Assembly: GCA_004556705.1 (NCBI GenBank)
Contig: SFGA01000020.1
Coordinates: forward strand, 1 to 32,514
Direction: 5' to 3'
DNA: 32,514 nucleotides
From: Ruminococcus sp.
GTDB lineage: Bacteria; Bacillota; Clostridia; Oscillospirales; Acutalibacteraceae
Shown here: positions 23,527-31,236 of the stretch, piece after piece
How positions within the stretch are numbered: position 1 is the stretch's first letter
Layout of the letters: each line of letters opens with the position of its first letter
The notes under the pieces: generated by a model
The model's input: the letters and a program-made list of their open reading frames with translations, nothing else
The model's database searches: none
What the model was told of the DNA's origin: nothing
Program-made: the position numbers and the translations under genes

Positions 23527-25170
23527 ATGGAAAAGTTCAAATTAAATATTGAGTACAAGGCAGGCAACACCGTTTACAAGACAAATCTTTTTGAAACACC
23601 TGATTTCAAAATCAATTATAAGGCGTCAACACAGCGCATAAGGCTTGACCTTAAAACAAAGGTGCCGATTGAAATTCTCAATCTCACAGTTTCGGTTCCT
23701 TATGCTTTTGACGTTGACGACAGAGTTTTCCCCAACGGCTATCAATCTTGGACCGACTGTCGTGAAATGTTCGTAAACGAAGTTCCTCAGCACACGGTTT
23801 TACCGACAACGCTTGTGTTCCGTCACACTCTTTTAGGCGCTTCGGGCTCTTATAATTTCACAGAGAATATTAAGAAGCCCGGTGTATTTACCGCATTTTC
23901 TTATCTTTATGTCAGAAACGGCTCTGAATACGATTTATTTGCTTCTTTGAGCGAAAGAAACGGCTACACAATCATCAGAACGGATTGTGAAAAGGGCGAA
24001 ATCAACATTATCAAAGACCTTGAGGGCGTTGTTTATAACGGCGAATACAATATCTTTGATGTTGTACACTTAACCGGCGAAGAGGACGAGGTTTTCGACA
24101 AATGGTTTGCTCTTATGAATATCGATAAGCCTACCGCAAAGGTTAAAAACGGCTACACAACCTGGTACAATTACTACTCAAACATCAATGAAAAGATTGT
24201 CACAAACGACCTTGAAGCACTTTCAAAAATTGATGCCGATGTTGATATTTTCCAAATTGATGACGGCTATCAGACAGCAACGGGCGATTGGCTTTCGATT
24301 GATTTCAAGAAATTTCCTCACGGAATGAAAGCGGAAGCGGACGCCATTCACAAAAAAGGTATGCTTGCAGGTCTTTGGCTTGCTCCGTTCGGTGCGCAGT
24401 TTACCTCGAATATTCTCAAAACTCATCCCGAATGGTTTATAAAGGATCAAAATGGCAAGCTTGTGAAATGCGGTCCTAACTGGGGCGGCTTCTGTGCGCT
24501 TGACATTGAAATCCCCGAGGTTCGTGATTATATCAAGCACTTCTTTGACGTTGTTCTAAATGATTGGGGCTTCGACCTTGTAAAGCTCGACTTTTTGTAT
24601 GCGGCTTGCCAAATTCCGTATCACAACAAAACAAGAGGTCAGCTTATGTGTGAGGCTATGGACTTCTTGAGAGAATGTGTCGGCGACAAACAGATTTTAG
24701 GCTGCGGCGTTCCGCTTATGCCCTCATTCGGCAAGGTTGACTATTGCAGAATCGGTGCGGATATGGATCTTAAATGGGACAGCCGAACCTTTACTCACAG
24801 AGAATTTGTTTCGACCAAAAACACTCTCGGAAACTCAATTTTCCGCCGTCAGTTAAACGACAGAGCGTTCTTGAACGATCCCGATGTTTTCCTGCTCCGT
24901 GATAACAATATGCAATGCACGTTTGAGCAGAGAAAAATCATCTCTACCGTAAACAAGCTTTTCGGAAGCGTGCTTTTCACATCCGATAATGTCGGCGATT
25001 ACAGGCAGGAGCAGCTTGACGAGCTTCTCAAGGTGTTCTCAAAGGACGATATTAAAATTCTCCGTGCTGAATTTATGTACGACAACAGACGGGTAATTGA
25101 CATTGACTATATCATCAATGAAAAGTTTGAGAATTTCCGCTTTGACCTTGAAAACGGTAAAATTTTATAA
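23527..25170 (+). CDS. GH36 alpha-galactosidase
   Basis: This 547-aa enzyme is a family 36 alpha-galactosidase that releases terminal alpha-galactose from melibiose, raffinose-type sugars or galactolipids. The N-terminal beta domain (to about residue 220) includes NGYQSWTD. The barrel starts at GYTTWYNYY and carries IFQIDDGYQ, MLAGLWLAPF, the nucleophile Asp355 in VKLDFLYAA and the acid/base Asp412 in RIGADMD. No signal peptide is seen, so substrate is taken up first, yet no transporter is near. It is the only major plus-strand gene and the only intact enzyme of a sugar locus whose divergent half is broken. Confidence 0.93.
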   Translation: MEKFKLNIEYKAGNTVYKTNLFETPDFKINYKASTQRIRLDLKTKVPIEILNLTVSVPYAFDVDDRVFPNGYQSWTDCREMFVNEVPQHTVLPTTLVFRHTLLGASGSYNFTENIKKPGVFTAFSYLYVRNGSEYDLFASLSERNGYTIIRTDCEKGEINIIKDLEGVVYNGEYNIFDVVHLTGEEDEVFDKWFALMNIDKPTAKVKNGYTTWYNYYSNINEKIVTNDLEALSKIDADVDIFQIDDGYQTATGDWLSIDFKKFPHGMKAEADAIHKKGMLAGLWLAPFGAQFTSNILKTHPEWFIKDQNGKLVKCGPNWGGFCALDIEIPEVRDYIKHFFDVVLNDWGFDLVKLDFLYAACQIPYHNKTRGQLMCEAMDFLRECVGDKQILGCGVPLMPSFGKVDYCRIGADMDLKWDSRTFTHREFVSTKNTLGNSIFRRQLNDRAFLNDPDVFLLRDNNMQCTFEQRKIISTVNKLFGSVLFTSDNVGDYRQEQLDELLKVFSKDDIKILRAEFMYDNRRVIDIDYIINEKFENFRFDLENGKIL

Positions 25171-25182
25171 TTTAAACCATAT

Positions 25183-25216
25183 AAAAACGGCTTAATTTGA
25201 AATTAAGCCGTTTTTT
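25183..25216. terminator. Bidirectional terminator
   Basis: CGGCTTAATT/AATTAAGCCG is flanked by AAAAA and TTTTTT, so it can stop both the plus-strand alpha-galactosidase transcript and the minus-strand AlkD-like operon that meets it. Confidence 0.85.
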
Positions 25217-25218
25217 AC

Positions 25219-25905
25219 TTATTTAATTTTCAACGTTTTAAGATATACCTTTTGTTCATCTGTTATTCGGTAGCTTTCAATCGCCTTTTGAATTGCCTTG
25301 TTATGGCTCCAACGGTCAAGCAGGTTATTTTCAATCACTTTAACAGAGCTTTCCCATTGCTTTGCAAGGTCGGTTGCAAAAAACCACGCTTTCATCATAT
25401 TCAAATAATAATCTTCGCTTCTGAGTGTGTATATCTTTTCAAGGTATTCCTCTTTGAAAGCTTCGTCGAGAAAATGAGCCATAAGCATACCCATTGCAAA
25501 GCGTTTTGTATAGGTCTTGTCGCTTTCAAGCCAACGGTCAATATCGTTTATAAGCCTGTCCTTATTTTTTGGAAAAGCCTTCGGTTTCAGTAAATCGCAG
25601 GTCGCCCAATTATCAACATAAGGCAAAAAATCATCAAGATATTTAACCGTTTTGTCATAATCGGAAAATCCGCAAATAATAAAGCCGTGAACATTGCTTT
25701 CCTCATAGAATTTATGCGGAAGCTCAAACAAAAACTCGTCAATATCCTCTCTTTTTGAAAAAGCCCTCGCTATGCTTCTGACCTGCGGAGAACGCACGCC
25801 GATTATATTATTTTTATTGTAATCGGGCATTAGCTTTGAATGAAAATCACGGTATTTCAAGTCCTGACAGCTAAAAAGCTCTGCTCTTATTTCATCGGTA
25901 ATCAT
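25219..25905 (-). CDS. DNA alkylation repair protein, AlkD-like
   Basis: This 228-aa all-helical protein fits the AlkD/HEAT-repeat DNA alkylation repair family. Family signs are IIGVRSPQVRSIARAF near residue 35, the NVHGFIICGF segment near 70, NWATCDLLKPKAF near 98 and the late LMAHFLDEAF. AlkD glycosylases remove 3-methyladenine or 7-methylguanine and need an Asp in the NWDLVD-type position; here the segment reads DNWATCD, so activity is plausible but not certain. It is the last gene of a three-gene operon, nine bases after the EFR1 gene, with AAGGGGAA upstream of ATG. Confidence 0.85.
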   Translation of the reverse strand: MITDEIRAELFSCQDLKYRDFHSKLMPDYNKNNIIGVRSPQVRSIARAFSKREDIDEFLFELPHKFYEESNVHGFIICGFSDYDKTVKYLDDFLPYVDNWATCDLLKPKAFPKNKDRLINDIDRWLESDKTYTKRFAMGMLMAHFLDEAFKEEYLEKIYTLRSEDYYLNMMKAWFFATDLAKQWESSVKVIENNLLDRWSHNKAIQKAIESYRITDEQKVYLKTLKIK

Positions 25906-25914
25906 ATTTTCCCC

Positions 25915-26664
25915 TTAAAGGCCCTCAAATGTGTATCTCGGCTTTTTCGCACTCTTTTTTCCGTATTCGATAGCTTCGGTCGGGCAATAGCTTATGCAAG
26001 CCATACAGTGAGTGCAATTACCGTTCCATACAGGCTTATTATTTTCAAGCTTTATGTTGTTAAGCGGACAAAGACTGACGCATTTACCGCAACCGATGCA
26101 TTTATCACTTACATAAAATGCTTTATCCTTTACGCACAAGGGATAAAAAATCGGGTTTACAACGCTGCTCATAAACTTATCGTACAAATTATTTCTCGGT
26201 GTGGCAAGCTCTTTGCCGTCTGCTATGCAATCAAGCATTTTTACAATATCATTTTCCGAATTTGCAACGATTTTCCTCGCCTCGTCCTTTTCGGGTACGC
26301 CGAACAACGCAATATAATTTTCGGGCATAACAATCTGTGCAGTACCCATATATTGCAAATTCTTTTCCCCTGCCAAAGCCGAATTATATTTTGCGGAATT
26401 GCCTATTTCCCCTCCGCAGGTCATAACAAACCATATTTTTTCAGCACCGACAAGTTGTACTTTTTTAAGAAAATCGCTCACAACCGTAGGTATTCTCCAA
26501 GCATAGGTCGGGGTTACCAAAACAACGTTTTCTCCTGTTGTAATATTAGAGAAATCCTCCGCCTTTATTCTGTCATTAAGGCAAAGCAAAGCTTGATTTG
26601 TTCTTTCCGATATTCTGTTTGCGATATAACGGCTGTTTCCAGTTCCCGAAAAATATAAAATCAT
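25915..26664 (-). CDS. EFR1-type flavodoxin/ferredoxin protein
   Basis: This 249-aa protein joins a flavodoxin-like FMN domain (FSGTGNSRYIANRI at the start, the phosphate loop; TPTYAWRIP near 52; FVMTCGGEIG near 80) to a C-terminal ferredoxin with two 4Fe-4S motifs, CIGCGKCVSLCP and CTHCMACISYCP. Such EFRs carry electrons in anaerobes; no partner is known. It starts 15 bases after the LOG gene and is followed by the AlkD-like gene, all probably on one mRNA. Confidence 0.9.
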   Translation of the reverse strand: MILYFSGTGNSRYIANRISERTNQALLCLNDRIKAEDFSNITTGENVVLVTPTYAWRIPTVVSDFLKKVQLVGAEKIWFVMTCGGEIGNSAKYNSALAGEKNLQYMGTAQIVMPENYIALFGVPEKDEARKIVANSENDIVKMLDCIADGKELATPRNNLYDKFMSSVVNPIFYPLCVKDKAFYVSDKCIGCGKCVSLCPLNNIKLENNKPVWNGNCTHCMACISYCPTEAIEYGKKSAKKPRYTFEGL

Positions 26665-26679
26665 AATGTTGTTCCTTTA

Positions 26680-27210
26680 TCAAGCTAAAATTTGCTTTAT
26701 TTCATCAAGATTTTCAACGAAATAAATGCCCTCTTGCCTTTCCTTTGTTGAAAGTCCCATATCAATCATATGTGAAAGCAAGGTTTTAAGTCCGTCATAA
26801 TATCCGTTGAGATTATATAAAATACAAGGTGCGTCAAGGTGTCCGAGTGATACCTTTGACATAATTTCCGCAATTTCCTCAAGCGTTCCCGTGCCGCCCG
26901 GGAAAGCGATAAAAGCGTCGCCCAATTCAATCATTTTATTTTTTCGCTCTGACATATCTTTCGTTACGATAAGCTCTGTCAGCCCGTCATATTGGAGCTC
27001 TGCGTCAATAAAAAACTGCGGCTCAACGCCCGTAACCTTACCGCCCGACGAAAGAACGCTGCTTGCGATAACTCCCATAAGACCTGAATCGGAGCCGCCG
27101 TAAACCAAATCGTTACCGCTTTCTCCTATCCATTTACCGAGCTCAATAACCGCATCCTTTAACGCTTTATCATTACCCTCAAGTGCACCGAGATATACTG
27201 TTATATTCAT
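26680..27210 (-). CDS. LOG-family nucleotide hydrolase (TIGR00730)
   Basis: This 176-aa Rossmann-fold protein belongs to the LOG family, which cleaves nucleoside 5'-monophosphates to base and ribose phosphate (cytokinin-activating in plants; a general purine nucleosidase role in bacteria). The signature PGGTGTLEE is near residue 99, with the early GGSDSGLMGVIASSVL near 38 and FIDAELQYDG after it. The length is typical. It opens the operon with EFR1 and AlkD-like genes and has its own promoter at 27242-27270. Confidence 0.9.
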   Translation of the reverse strand: MNITVYLGALEGNDKALKDAVIELGKWIGESGNDLVYGGSDSGLMGVIASSVLSSGGKVTGVEPQFFIDAELQYDGLTELIVTKDMSERKNKMIELGDAFIAFPGGTGTLEEIAEIMSKVSLGHLDAPCILYNLNGYYDGLKTLLSHMIDMGLSTKERQEGIYFVENLDEIKQILA

Positions 27211-27241
27211 AAAATCCGCCTCACAATTATAAGCTAACAGT

Positions 27242-27270
27242 ATTTTATCTTTTTAACGGATTAAAGTCAA
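27242..27270 (-). promoter_or_regulatory. Promoter of the LOG-EFR1-AlkD operon
   Basis: TTGACT (27265-27270) and TAAAAT (27242-27247) are 17 bp apart, about 30 bases before the LOG start codon. Confidence 0.65.
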
Positions 27271-27299
27271 TAATAAGTAACATTACAAGCAAAAGCCAA

Positions 27300-27325
27300 G
27301 CGGACAATTCAAAAGAACTGTCCGC
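27300..27325 (-). terminator. Terminator of the EEP gene
   Basis: GCGGACA/TGTCCGC with an inner TTC/GAA pair around AAAA forms a strong hairpin ten bases after the gene. The T-run is broken (TTGGCTTTTGCTT), so termination may be partial. Confidence 0.55.
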
Positions 27326-27335
27326 CTCATTTTAA

Positions 27336-28418
27336 TTATTTGTTAAGCTTAAAGGTCATGTATACGGGGTTATGATCGGAATACTTAAACTGAAGGTCAT
27401 AAACATCACTGTTTGTAACGGTAACGTTATCGGAAACTATAAATCCGTCAACAGTAAGTACAAACTGCTTGTCGTGATACGGACCGTCGGCATTTCTGCA
27501 CGAGGGAATCGGATTTTCTTCATTGTAAGGAGCAACAATTTTGAGATTTGTTCCGTCAAACAATTTTGAATCAACAGGCTGTGCCCAAGTGTAATCAGCG
27601 CCGTCAATTCCGAAAATTTTGCCCGAATCGCCAAGCAAGTCCTTATTGAAGTCGCCGCCTGCGATACAATAATTGCCCTTTTCATATTCCGCCTGCATAT
27701 CACTTATAAGCATTTTGAGCTGATCGGTTGCGATTGTTCCGTCGGAGGTGTATGCCGAGAGATGAAGCGTATAAAGCACAAGCTCTTTGCCGTTTTCAAC
27801 GGTAATTCTCGAAACGGAATAGCAACGGTCAAGGTCAACGAATTTCATAAAGCCGTTTTCAATCGGCAAGCTGCGTCTTAAACCGCTTTCGATATTAAAT
27901 TTTGACATTGTCATCATACCCGCATAGGATTTGCCGTGAGGCTTTGTAATCGGATAGAAAAGATACGGACTGTCGAAGTTTACCGTAAATGCCGAATCGT
28001 AGCCGTCAAGCTTATTTCGAAGCGCTTCCTCTTGGTCATAATGATAACTGCGAGTTGCTTTTTTGTCTACCTCCTCGATAAGAATAATATCGGGGTTTTC
28101 GGATTTAAGAAAATCGCCGATTCCGTCAATTACACTCTTAACAGATTCCTCGGAGTTCGCGCGACTCTTTGTACCGCCGTCCATAAAGAAGCCGAAGTCG
28201 GGAGTATAAGCCGCAAAACCGATATTGTATGAAATGACCTTATACTCTTTATCGACAAGAGCCGCTTCATTTGTAACGTCGTTAATTTGCAACGCTTGCT
28301 TGTCCTCAATTCTGTGATAGTCAATCATAACATAAGCGACATATCCGCCTACAATCAAAACCGCCACAAGAATAATAATCAAAATGATTTTTAGTACCTT
28401 TTTTGCCTTTACTGACAC
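27336..28418 (-). CDS. Membrane-anchored endo/exonuclease/phosphatase-fold protein
   Basis: This 360-aa protein has an N-terminal membrane anchor (about residues 9-30) and an extracellular EEP-fold domain, shared by phosphodiesterases, DNase I-like nucleases and inositol or sphingomyelin phosphatases. Visible motifs are ISYNIGF near residue 63, the metal-binding Glu in IILIEEVDK near 115, ELVLYTLHLSAY near 212, the AGGDFNKD block near 260 and the terminal SDHNPVYM. The start is GTG, with AAAGGGTGG upstream. It has its own promoter. The substrate is unknown; a secreted phosphodiesterase is the safest call. Confidence 0.88.
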   Translation of the reverse strand: MSVKAKKVLKIILIIILVAVLIVGGYVAYVMIDYHRIEDKQALQINDVTNEAALVDKEYKVISYNIGFAAYTPDFGFFMDGGTKSRANSEESVKSVIDGIGDFLKSENPDIILIEEVDKKATRSYHYDQEEALRNKLDGYDSAFTVNFDSPYLFYPITKPHGKSYAGMMTMSKFNIESGLRRSLPIENGFMKFVDLDRCYSVSRITVENGKELVLYTLHLSAYTSDGTIATDQLKMLISDMQAEYEKGNYCIAGGDFNKDLLGDSGKIFGIDGADYTWAQPVDSKLFDGTNLKIVAPYNEENPIPSCRNADGPYHDKQFVLTVDGFIVSDNVTVTNSDVYDLQFKYSDHNPVYMTFKLNK

Positions 28419-28472
28419 GTAACCACCCTTTTTCTTGTTATTTTGTAAAAAATCATCGATGAGATGGTTAGA

Positions 28473-28501
28473 ATTATAGCACTATTTCATATATTATTCA
28501 A
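28473..28501 (-). promoter_or_regulatory. Promoter of the EEP gene
   Basis: TTGAAT (28496-28501) and an extended -10 TGCTATAAT (hexamer 28473-28478) are 17 bp apart. The rest of the 300-base gap (28419-28719) holds only AT-rich sequence and the terminator at its right end. Confidence 0.7.
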
Positions 28502-28645
28502 GTCAAAGAACAAAACTGTAAATAAATTCTTTTTATTATACTTATTTAATTTCATTCAGAAAATTTGCAATTAAAACCTTAATCTTATTTTGCTTAGAGT
28601 ATATGAAGTTTTGGCTTTATCTTTCCGCTTGCGAATATCCGTAAA

Positions 28646-28690
28646 ATCAAAAAAGCCCTTTGAGAAAAGATTTCTCCTCTCTCAAAGGGC
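28646..28690 (-). terminator. Terminator of the 138-aa gene (hairpin A)
   Basis: GCCCTTTGAGA/TCTCAAAGGGC pairs perfectly, with TTTTTTG following on the minus strand. It is almost identical to the hairpin at 29251-29287. Confidence 0.85.
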
Positions 28691-28719
28691 AAGTTGGCAA
28701 ACCGGAATTTGGCGATTGC

Positions 28720-29136
28720 TTACTTCCTTATCGTATTAAGAACATTTAAGGCTTGTTCACCTTCATCTCTGTTGGTACTCCATACGCTGATAGACAATAA
28801 TTCACCCGCAGAATAATACCCTACATAAACAACATAAATAGTGTTGCTATCTTCCGTTAATACATCATCGTATATCTTTGCTTCAAATCCGCTTGGAATG
28901 TAGAAATCTAAATTCCGCTGTCTTGCAGATACTGGCACTGTTCTGATATAAGCATCTTCCATTACTTCTATTGGTGCAAGTATACCATCCCTTTCTGCGT
29001 GGAACGGTGTTATACGAATTGTCAAATCACTATTGTCAGGATAAAAAATGTACTGACCACTCTCTTTATCGTATTCGCCTTGCCAGTTATCTGGCATAGA
29101 AATTTGCCAATCAAAGAGTAATTTATAAGAATTCAT
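28720..29136 (-). CDS. Conserved-looking hypothetical protein
   Basis: This 138-aa protein is not one I can name with confidence. It has no signal peptide or membrane segment. It starts MNSYKLLFDWQISMPDNWQG after a very good GGAGGGG site, and reads as a small beta-rich domain (YIFYPDNSDLTIRITPFHAE; then IYVVYVGYYSAGELLSISVW) with a final helix EQALNVLNTIRK. That pattern resembles small domains in which a peptide is tested for membrane or lipid binding, but no function can be assigned. It lies between two near-identical terminator-like hairpins and downstream of the MerR gene. Confidence 0.7.
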   Translation of the reverse strand: MNSYKLLFDWQISMPDNWQGEYDKESGQYIFYPDNSDLTIRITPFHAERDGILAPIEVMEDAYIRTVPVSARQRNLDFYIPSGFEAKIYDDVLTEDSNTIYVVYVGYYSAGELLSISVWSTNRDEGEQALNVLNTIRK

Positions 29137-29179
29137 GTTGCCCCTCCAAATTTCGATTTGTATTTCTGCTTGTTTTAAA

Positions 29180-29208
29180 AATGAGCAGCTCCGATTGGAA
29201 TTGCCCAC
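29180..29208 (-). repeat. Hairpin D, related to 30267-30297
   Basis: The stretch AATGAGCAGCTCCGATTGGA with following ATTGCCCA resembles the terminator after the tRNA-binding gene but is imperfect, with mismatched arms. It sits 44 bases before the hypothetical gene. Confidence 0.4.
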
Positions 29209-29250
29209 TTGCTATACTTGCTATCTTAACATAACATTCAGTATCGCACA

Positions 29251-29287
29251 ACCCTTTGAGAAAAGGATTTTTCCTCTCCCAAAGGGT
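29251..29287 (-). terminator. Hairpin after the MerR gene (hairpin B)
   Basis: ACCCTTTG/CAAAGGGT with inner GAGAAAAGGA/TTTTTCCTCTC pairing lies 11 bases past the MerR stop. It has no T-run (TTGTGCG follows). Its sequence nearly copies hairpin A. Confidence 0.6.
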
Positions 29288-29297
29288 AGTTTAACTT

Positions 29298-30182
29298 TTA
29301 CTTAGAATTATCTTTTTTAATAACTAAGTTATAATTGCTATCATAATACAGTCCAAGTTCTCTACACATTCTATCGTTCACATTATCTAACGCTTTCTTA
29401 TATTCTGCATACGTTGGAGACAGAACCATTAAATTAGGAATGAATATATCGTTATATCCTTTATTTTGTAACTCTTTCTGCATTTTTCTCTGTGCAATAA
29501 ATGCTGGATGGTATTTCATTATACCGTTTTTCATTTTAGCACCTTTCCATACTTTTTCTTTTAGTCTTTCATATTCACTTTCACTCATATCACGATAATA
29601 GGCTATCATCTCATCTGCGGTTCTGGTTTCTTGTGCAATTCCACCTATCATCTTCGCACCTATTCCCATAATAAAAGGAACTTTCAATGTCGTTTCATCG
29701 CAATATTCTAATATATTCTGTAGTGCCTGCTTCTGTTCCAGAGTCTTCAACCTTACATTAAGAAATGGTTTGAAATGACTTTTAAAATAATATCCCCATT
29801 CTTTTCCCGGTAGCAAAGACTCAATTGCATTTTCAACGGTTTGATAATCAAGTGCCTCATTTGCTTTGTCTGCGTCACCATCATCTATAAATTGCTTCAA
29901 AGCTTCAAGTTCTGAGTCTTTTAAAACTTTTTCCTGCACTTTTTCTTGATAAATACGAAGAAGAATACTTTTGTCGCCAGTTTCCAAAAGACTCTGTATG
30001 TCTTTAATACTAATACCGAGTTTTCTATATACTGAAATCTTTTTTAAAGTTTCAACATCTTGTGCAGTATAGTTACGATAACCATTGTTATCTTTATCCA
30101 CTGACAGCAATCCTTTTTCTTCATAATACTTAACTGCACGCTTTGTCATTCCAACCTCATTTATAATTTCATTTAATAACAT
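29298..30182 (-). CDS. MerR-family transcriptional regulator
   Basis: This 294-aa regulator has an N-terminal MerR winged helix (residues 1-70; TKRAVKYYEEKGLL and NGYRNYTAQDVETLKKI) and a dimerisation helix. The remaining 180 residues are an unfamiliar effector region (LPGKEWGYYFKSHFKPFLNVRL; MGIGAKMIGGIAQE) without the Cys pattern of metal sensors, so a small-molecule or protein signal is likelier. ATG 30182 has AGGAGG upstream. Its promoter has the long 19-bp spacer and dyad that MerR proteins act on, so it probably controls itself. The downstream small protein may share the transcript. Confidence 0.88.
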   Translation of the reverse strand: MLLNEIINEVGMTKRAVKYYEEKGLLSVDKDNNGYRNYTAQDVETLKKISVYRKLGISIKDIQSLLETGDKSILLRIYQEKVQEKVLKDSELEALKQFIDDGDADKANEALDYQTVENAIESLLPGKEWGYYFKSHFKPFLNVRLKTLEQKQALQNILEYCDETTLKVPFIMGIGAKMIGGIAQETRTADEMIAYYRDMSESEYERLKEKVWKGAKMKNGIMKYHPAFIAQRKMQKELQNKGYNDIFIPNLMVLSPTYAEYKKALDNVNDRMCRELGLYYDSNYNLVIKKDNSK

Positions 30183-30212
30183 CAGATGTACCTCCTTATG
30201 ATTTATGTTGAT

Positions 30213-30243
30213 AGTATAAGCGTATACGCTGCGTGCAGGTCAA
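30213..30243 (-). promoter_or_regulatory. MerR-type promoter with 19-bp spacer
   Basis: TTGACC (30238-30243) and TATACT (30213-30218) are 19 bp apart instead of 17. The palindrome AGCGTATACGCT (30219-30230) fills the spacer next to the -10. This layout is the classic operator of MerR activators, which untwist the DNA. Confidence 0.8.
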
Positions 30244-30261
30244 GAGTTTTTTGTCTTTCTT

Positions 30262-30297
30262 CTAAAAATGGGCAATCCCGATTTCAGGACTGCCCAT
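30262..30297 (-). terminator. Terminator of the tRNA-binding gene
   Basis: AATGGGCAGTCC/GGGATTGCCCATT pairs with one mismatch around TGAAATC and is followed by TTTTTAG. It lies 148 bases after the gene end; the stretch between (30298-30445) is AT-rich with no feature I can name. Confidence 0.7.
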
Positions 30298-30445
30298 TCA
30301 TTCTGCCAATTATGCGATTTTTTCTTGCTTGCACTTAATTTTGCATCAATTGATGTAAGTTTGATGTAAATCGCTGTTTTTTTAGTTTTTTATCAAATGA
30401 AGTACGTCCCGTCTATTCGGTAAAACGGTACATCTTTACATCATC

Positions 30446-30868
30446 TTAATAGAGCTTTGCACCTGCCGGAATTGAATCGTCTAACATTACAAGATTCAAC
30501 TTTTCTTCTCCATTTACATTGTGGATAGCTGAAAGTAACATACCACAAGAGTCAATGCCCATCATAGCTCTCGGTGGAAGATTTGTGATAGCAATAAGAG
30601 TCTTTCCAACCAGTTCTTCCGGCTCATAAAAAGCATGTACTCCTGAAAGAATCGTTCTCTCATTCTCAGTTCCATCATCAAGTGTAAATCTAAGAAGCTT
30701 CTTACTCTTAGGTACTGCCTCACAATTTTTTACCTTTACAACACGGAAGTCTGACTTTGAGAATGTATCAAAATCAACCTGCTCCTCAAATAAAGGCTCT
30801 ATTTCAATACCTGTATTATTTTCAACAACTGCTGCCACTTCCTCTGTTACTACTTCATTGTTATCCAT
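30446..30868 (-). CDS. tRNA-binding (MetRS C-terminal-type) protein
   Basis: This 140-aa protein is a stand-alone EMAP-II/Trbp111-type OB-fold domain, like the C-terminal dimerisation and tRNA-binding part of methionyl-tRNA synthetase. After an acidic lead (residues 1-30) come FDTFSKSDFRVVKVKNCEAV, KKLLRFTLDDG, RTILSGVHAFYEPEELVGK, ITNLPPRAMMGIDSCGMLLSA and the ending IPAGAKLY. Such free copies act as tRNA chaperones or as a beta subunit of MetRS. I use ATG 30868 with AAAGGAG ten bases upstream. No metG is in view. Confidence 0.88.
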   Translation of the reverse strand: MDNNEVVTEEVAAVVENNTGIEIEPLFEEQVDFDTFSKSDFRVVKVKNCEAVPKSKKLLRFTLDDGTENERTILSGVHAFYEPEELVGKTLIAITNLPPRAMMGIDSCGMLLSAIHNVNGEEKLNLVMLDDSIPAGAKLY

Positions 30869-31037
30869 TTGATTATAACTCCTTTGCATTAATTTCTCAT
30901 AATAATATGTAATGTCGGTTGAAACTGCATTACTACTAGCTAGTATACCATAAACATACTGTTTTTAGGAAGAAATGTCCTATTTCATCCATGTATGCAT
31001 ATTGTCAAGTGTATGTGTCATATTTTTTATTCAAAAT

Positions 31038-31070
31038 AAAAAAAGCTGTTACTCTCTAAAAAATAACAGC
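31038..31070 (-). terminator. Terminator of the desulfoferrodoxin transcript
   Basis: GCTGTTA/TAACAGC with a 12-base loop is followed by TTTTTTTATTTT. It lies 13 bases after the stop of the small ORF at 31084. Confidence 0.85.
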
Positions 31071-31083
31071 CTTTCTTACTATA

Positions 31084-31236
31084 TCAGCCTTTTGGAATTT
31101 GACCATCGACATACAGAATGTGATTAACTAACCACTCTGTGAGATATTTTAAAATTCCCATAATCTGTTCATCTTGATCTTCTACCTCATCATTGTGTTG
31201 TTCTGTAACCTTAATATGCATAAATGCTTTTAGCAT
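31084..31236 (-). CDS. 50-aa small protein, hemerythrin-tail-like
   Basis: This small ORF starts at ATGCTAA, overlapping the desulfoferrodoxin stop, and ends 13 bases before a strong terminator. The product begins MLKAFMHIKVTEQHNDEVED and has a C-terminal helix ILKYLTEWLVNHILYVD, which looks like the last helix of bacterial hemerythrins (FLxxWLxxHIxxxD). Full hemerythrins have about 135 residues, so this is either a cut-down remnant or a small protein with one helix of that type. It has the iron-ligand-like WLVNHILxxD pattern but not the other ligands. Position inside an oxygen-defence operon supports a link. No clear ribosome binding site is seen; translational coupling is possible. Confidence 0.5.
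   Translation of the reverse strand: MLKAFMHIKVTEQHNDEVEDQDEQIMGILKYLTEWLVNHILYVDGQIPKG

Noticed and set aside
25840..26658. 272-codon plus-strand frame opposite the EFR1 gene
   Set aside because: The opposite strand encodes clear flavodoxin and 4Fe-4S motifs; the plus frame is its shadow.
30890..31037. Promoter for the tRNA-binding gene
   Set aside because: TATACT is present near 30940 but no -35 stands at the right distance; a TTGACA further up lacks a good -10. Left uncalled.
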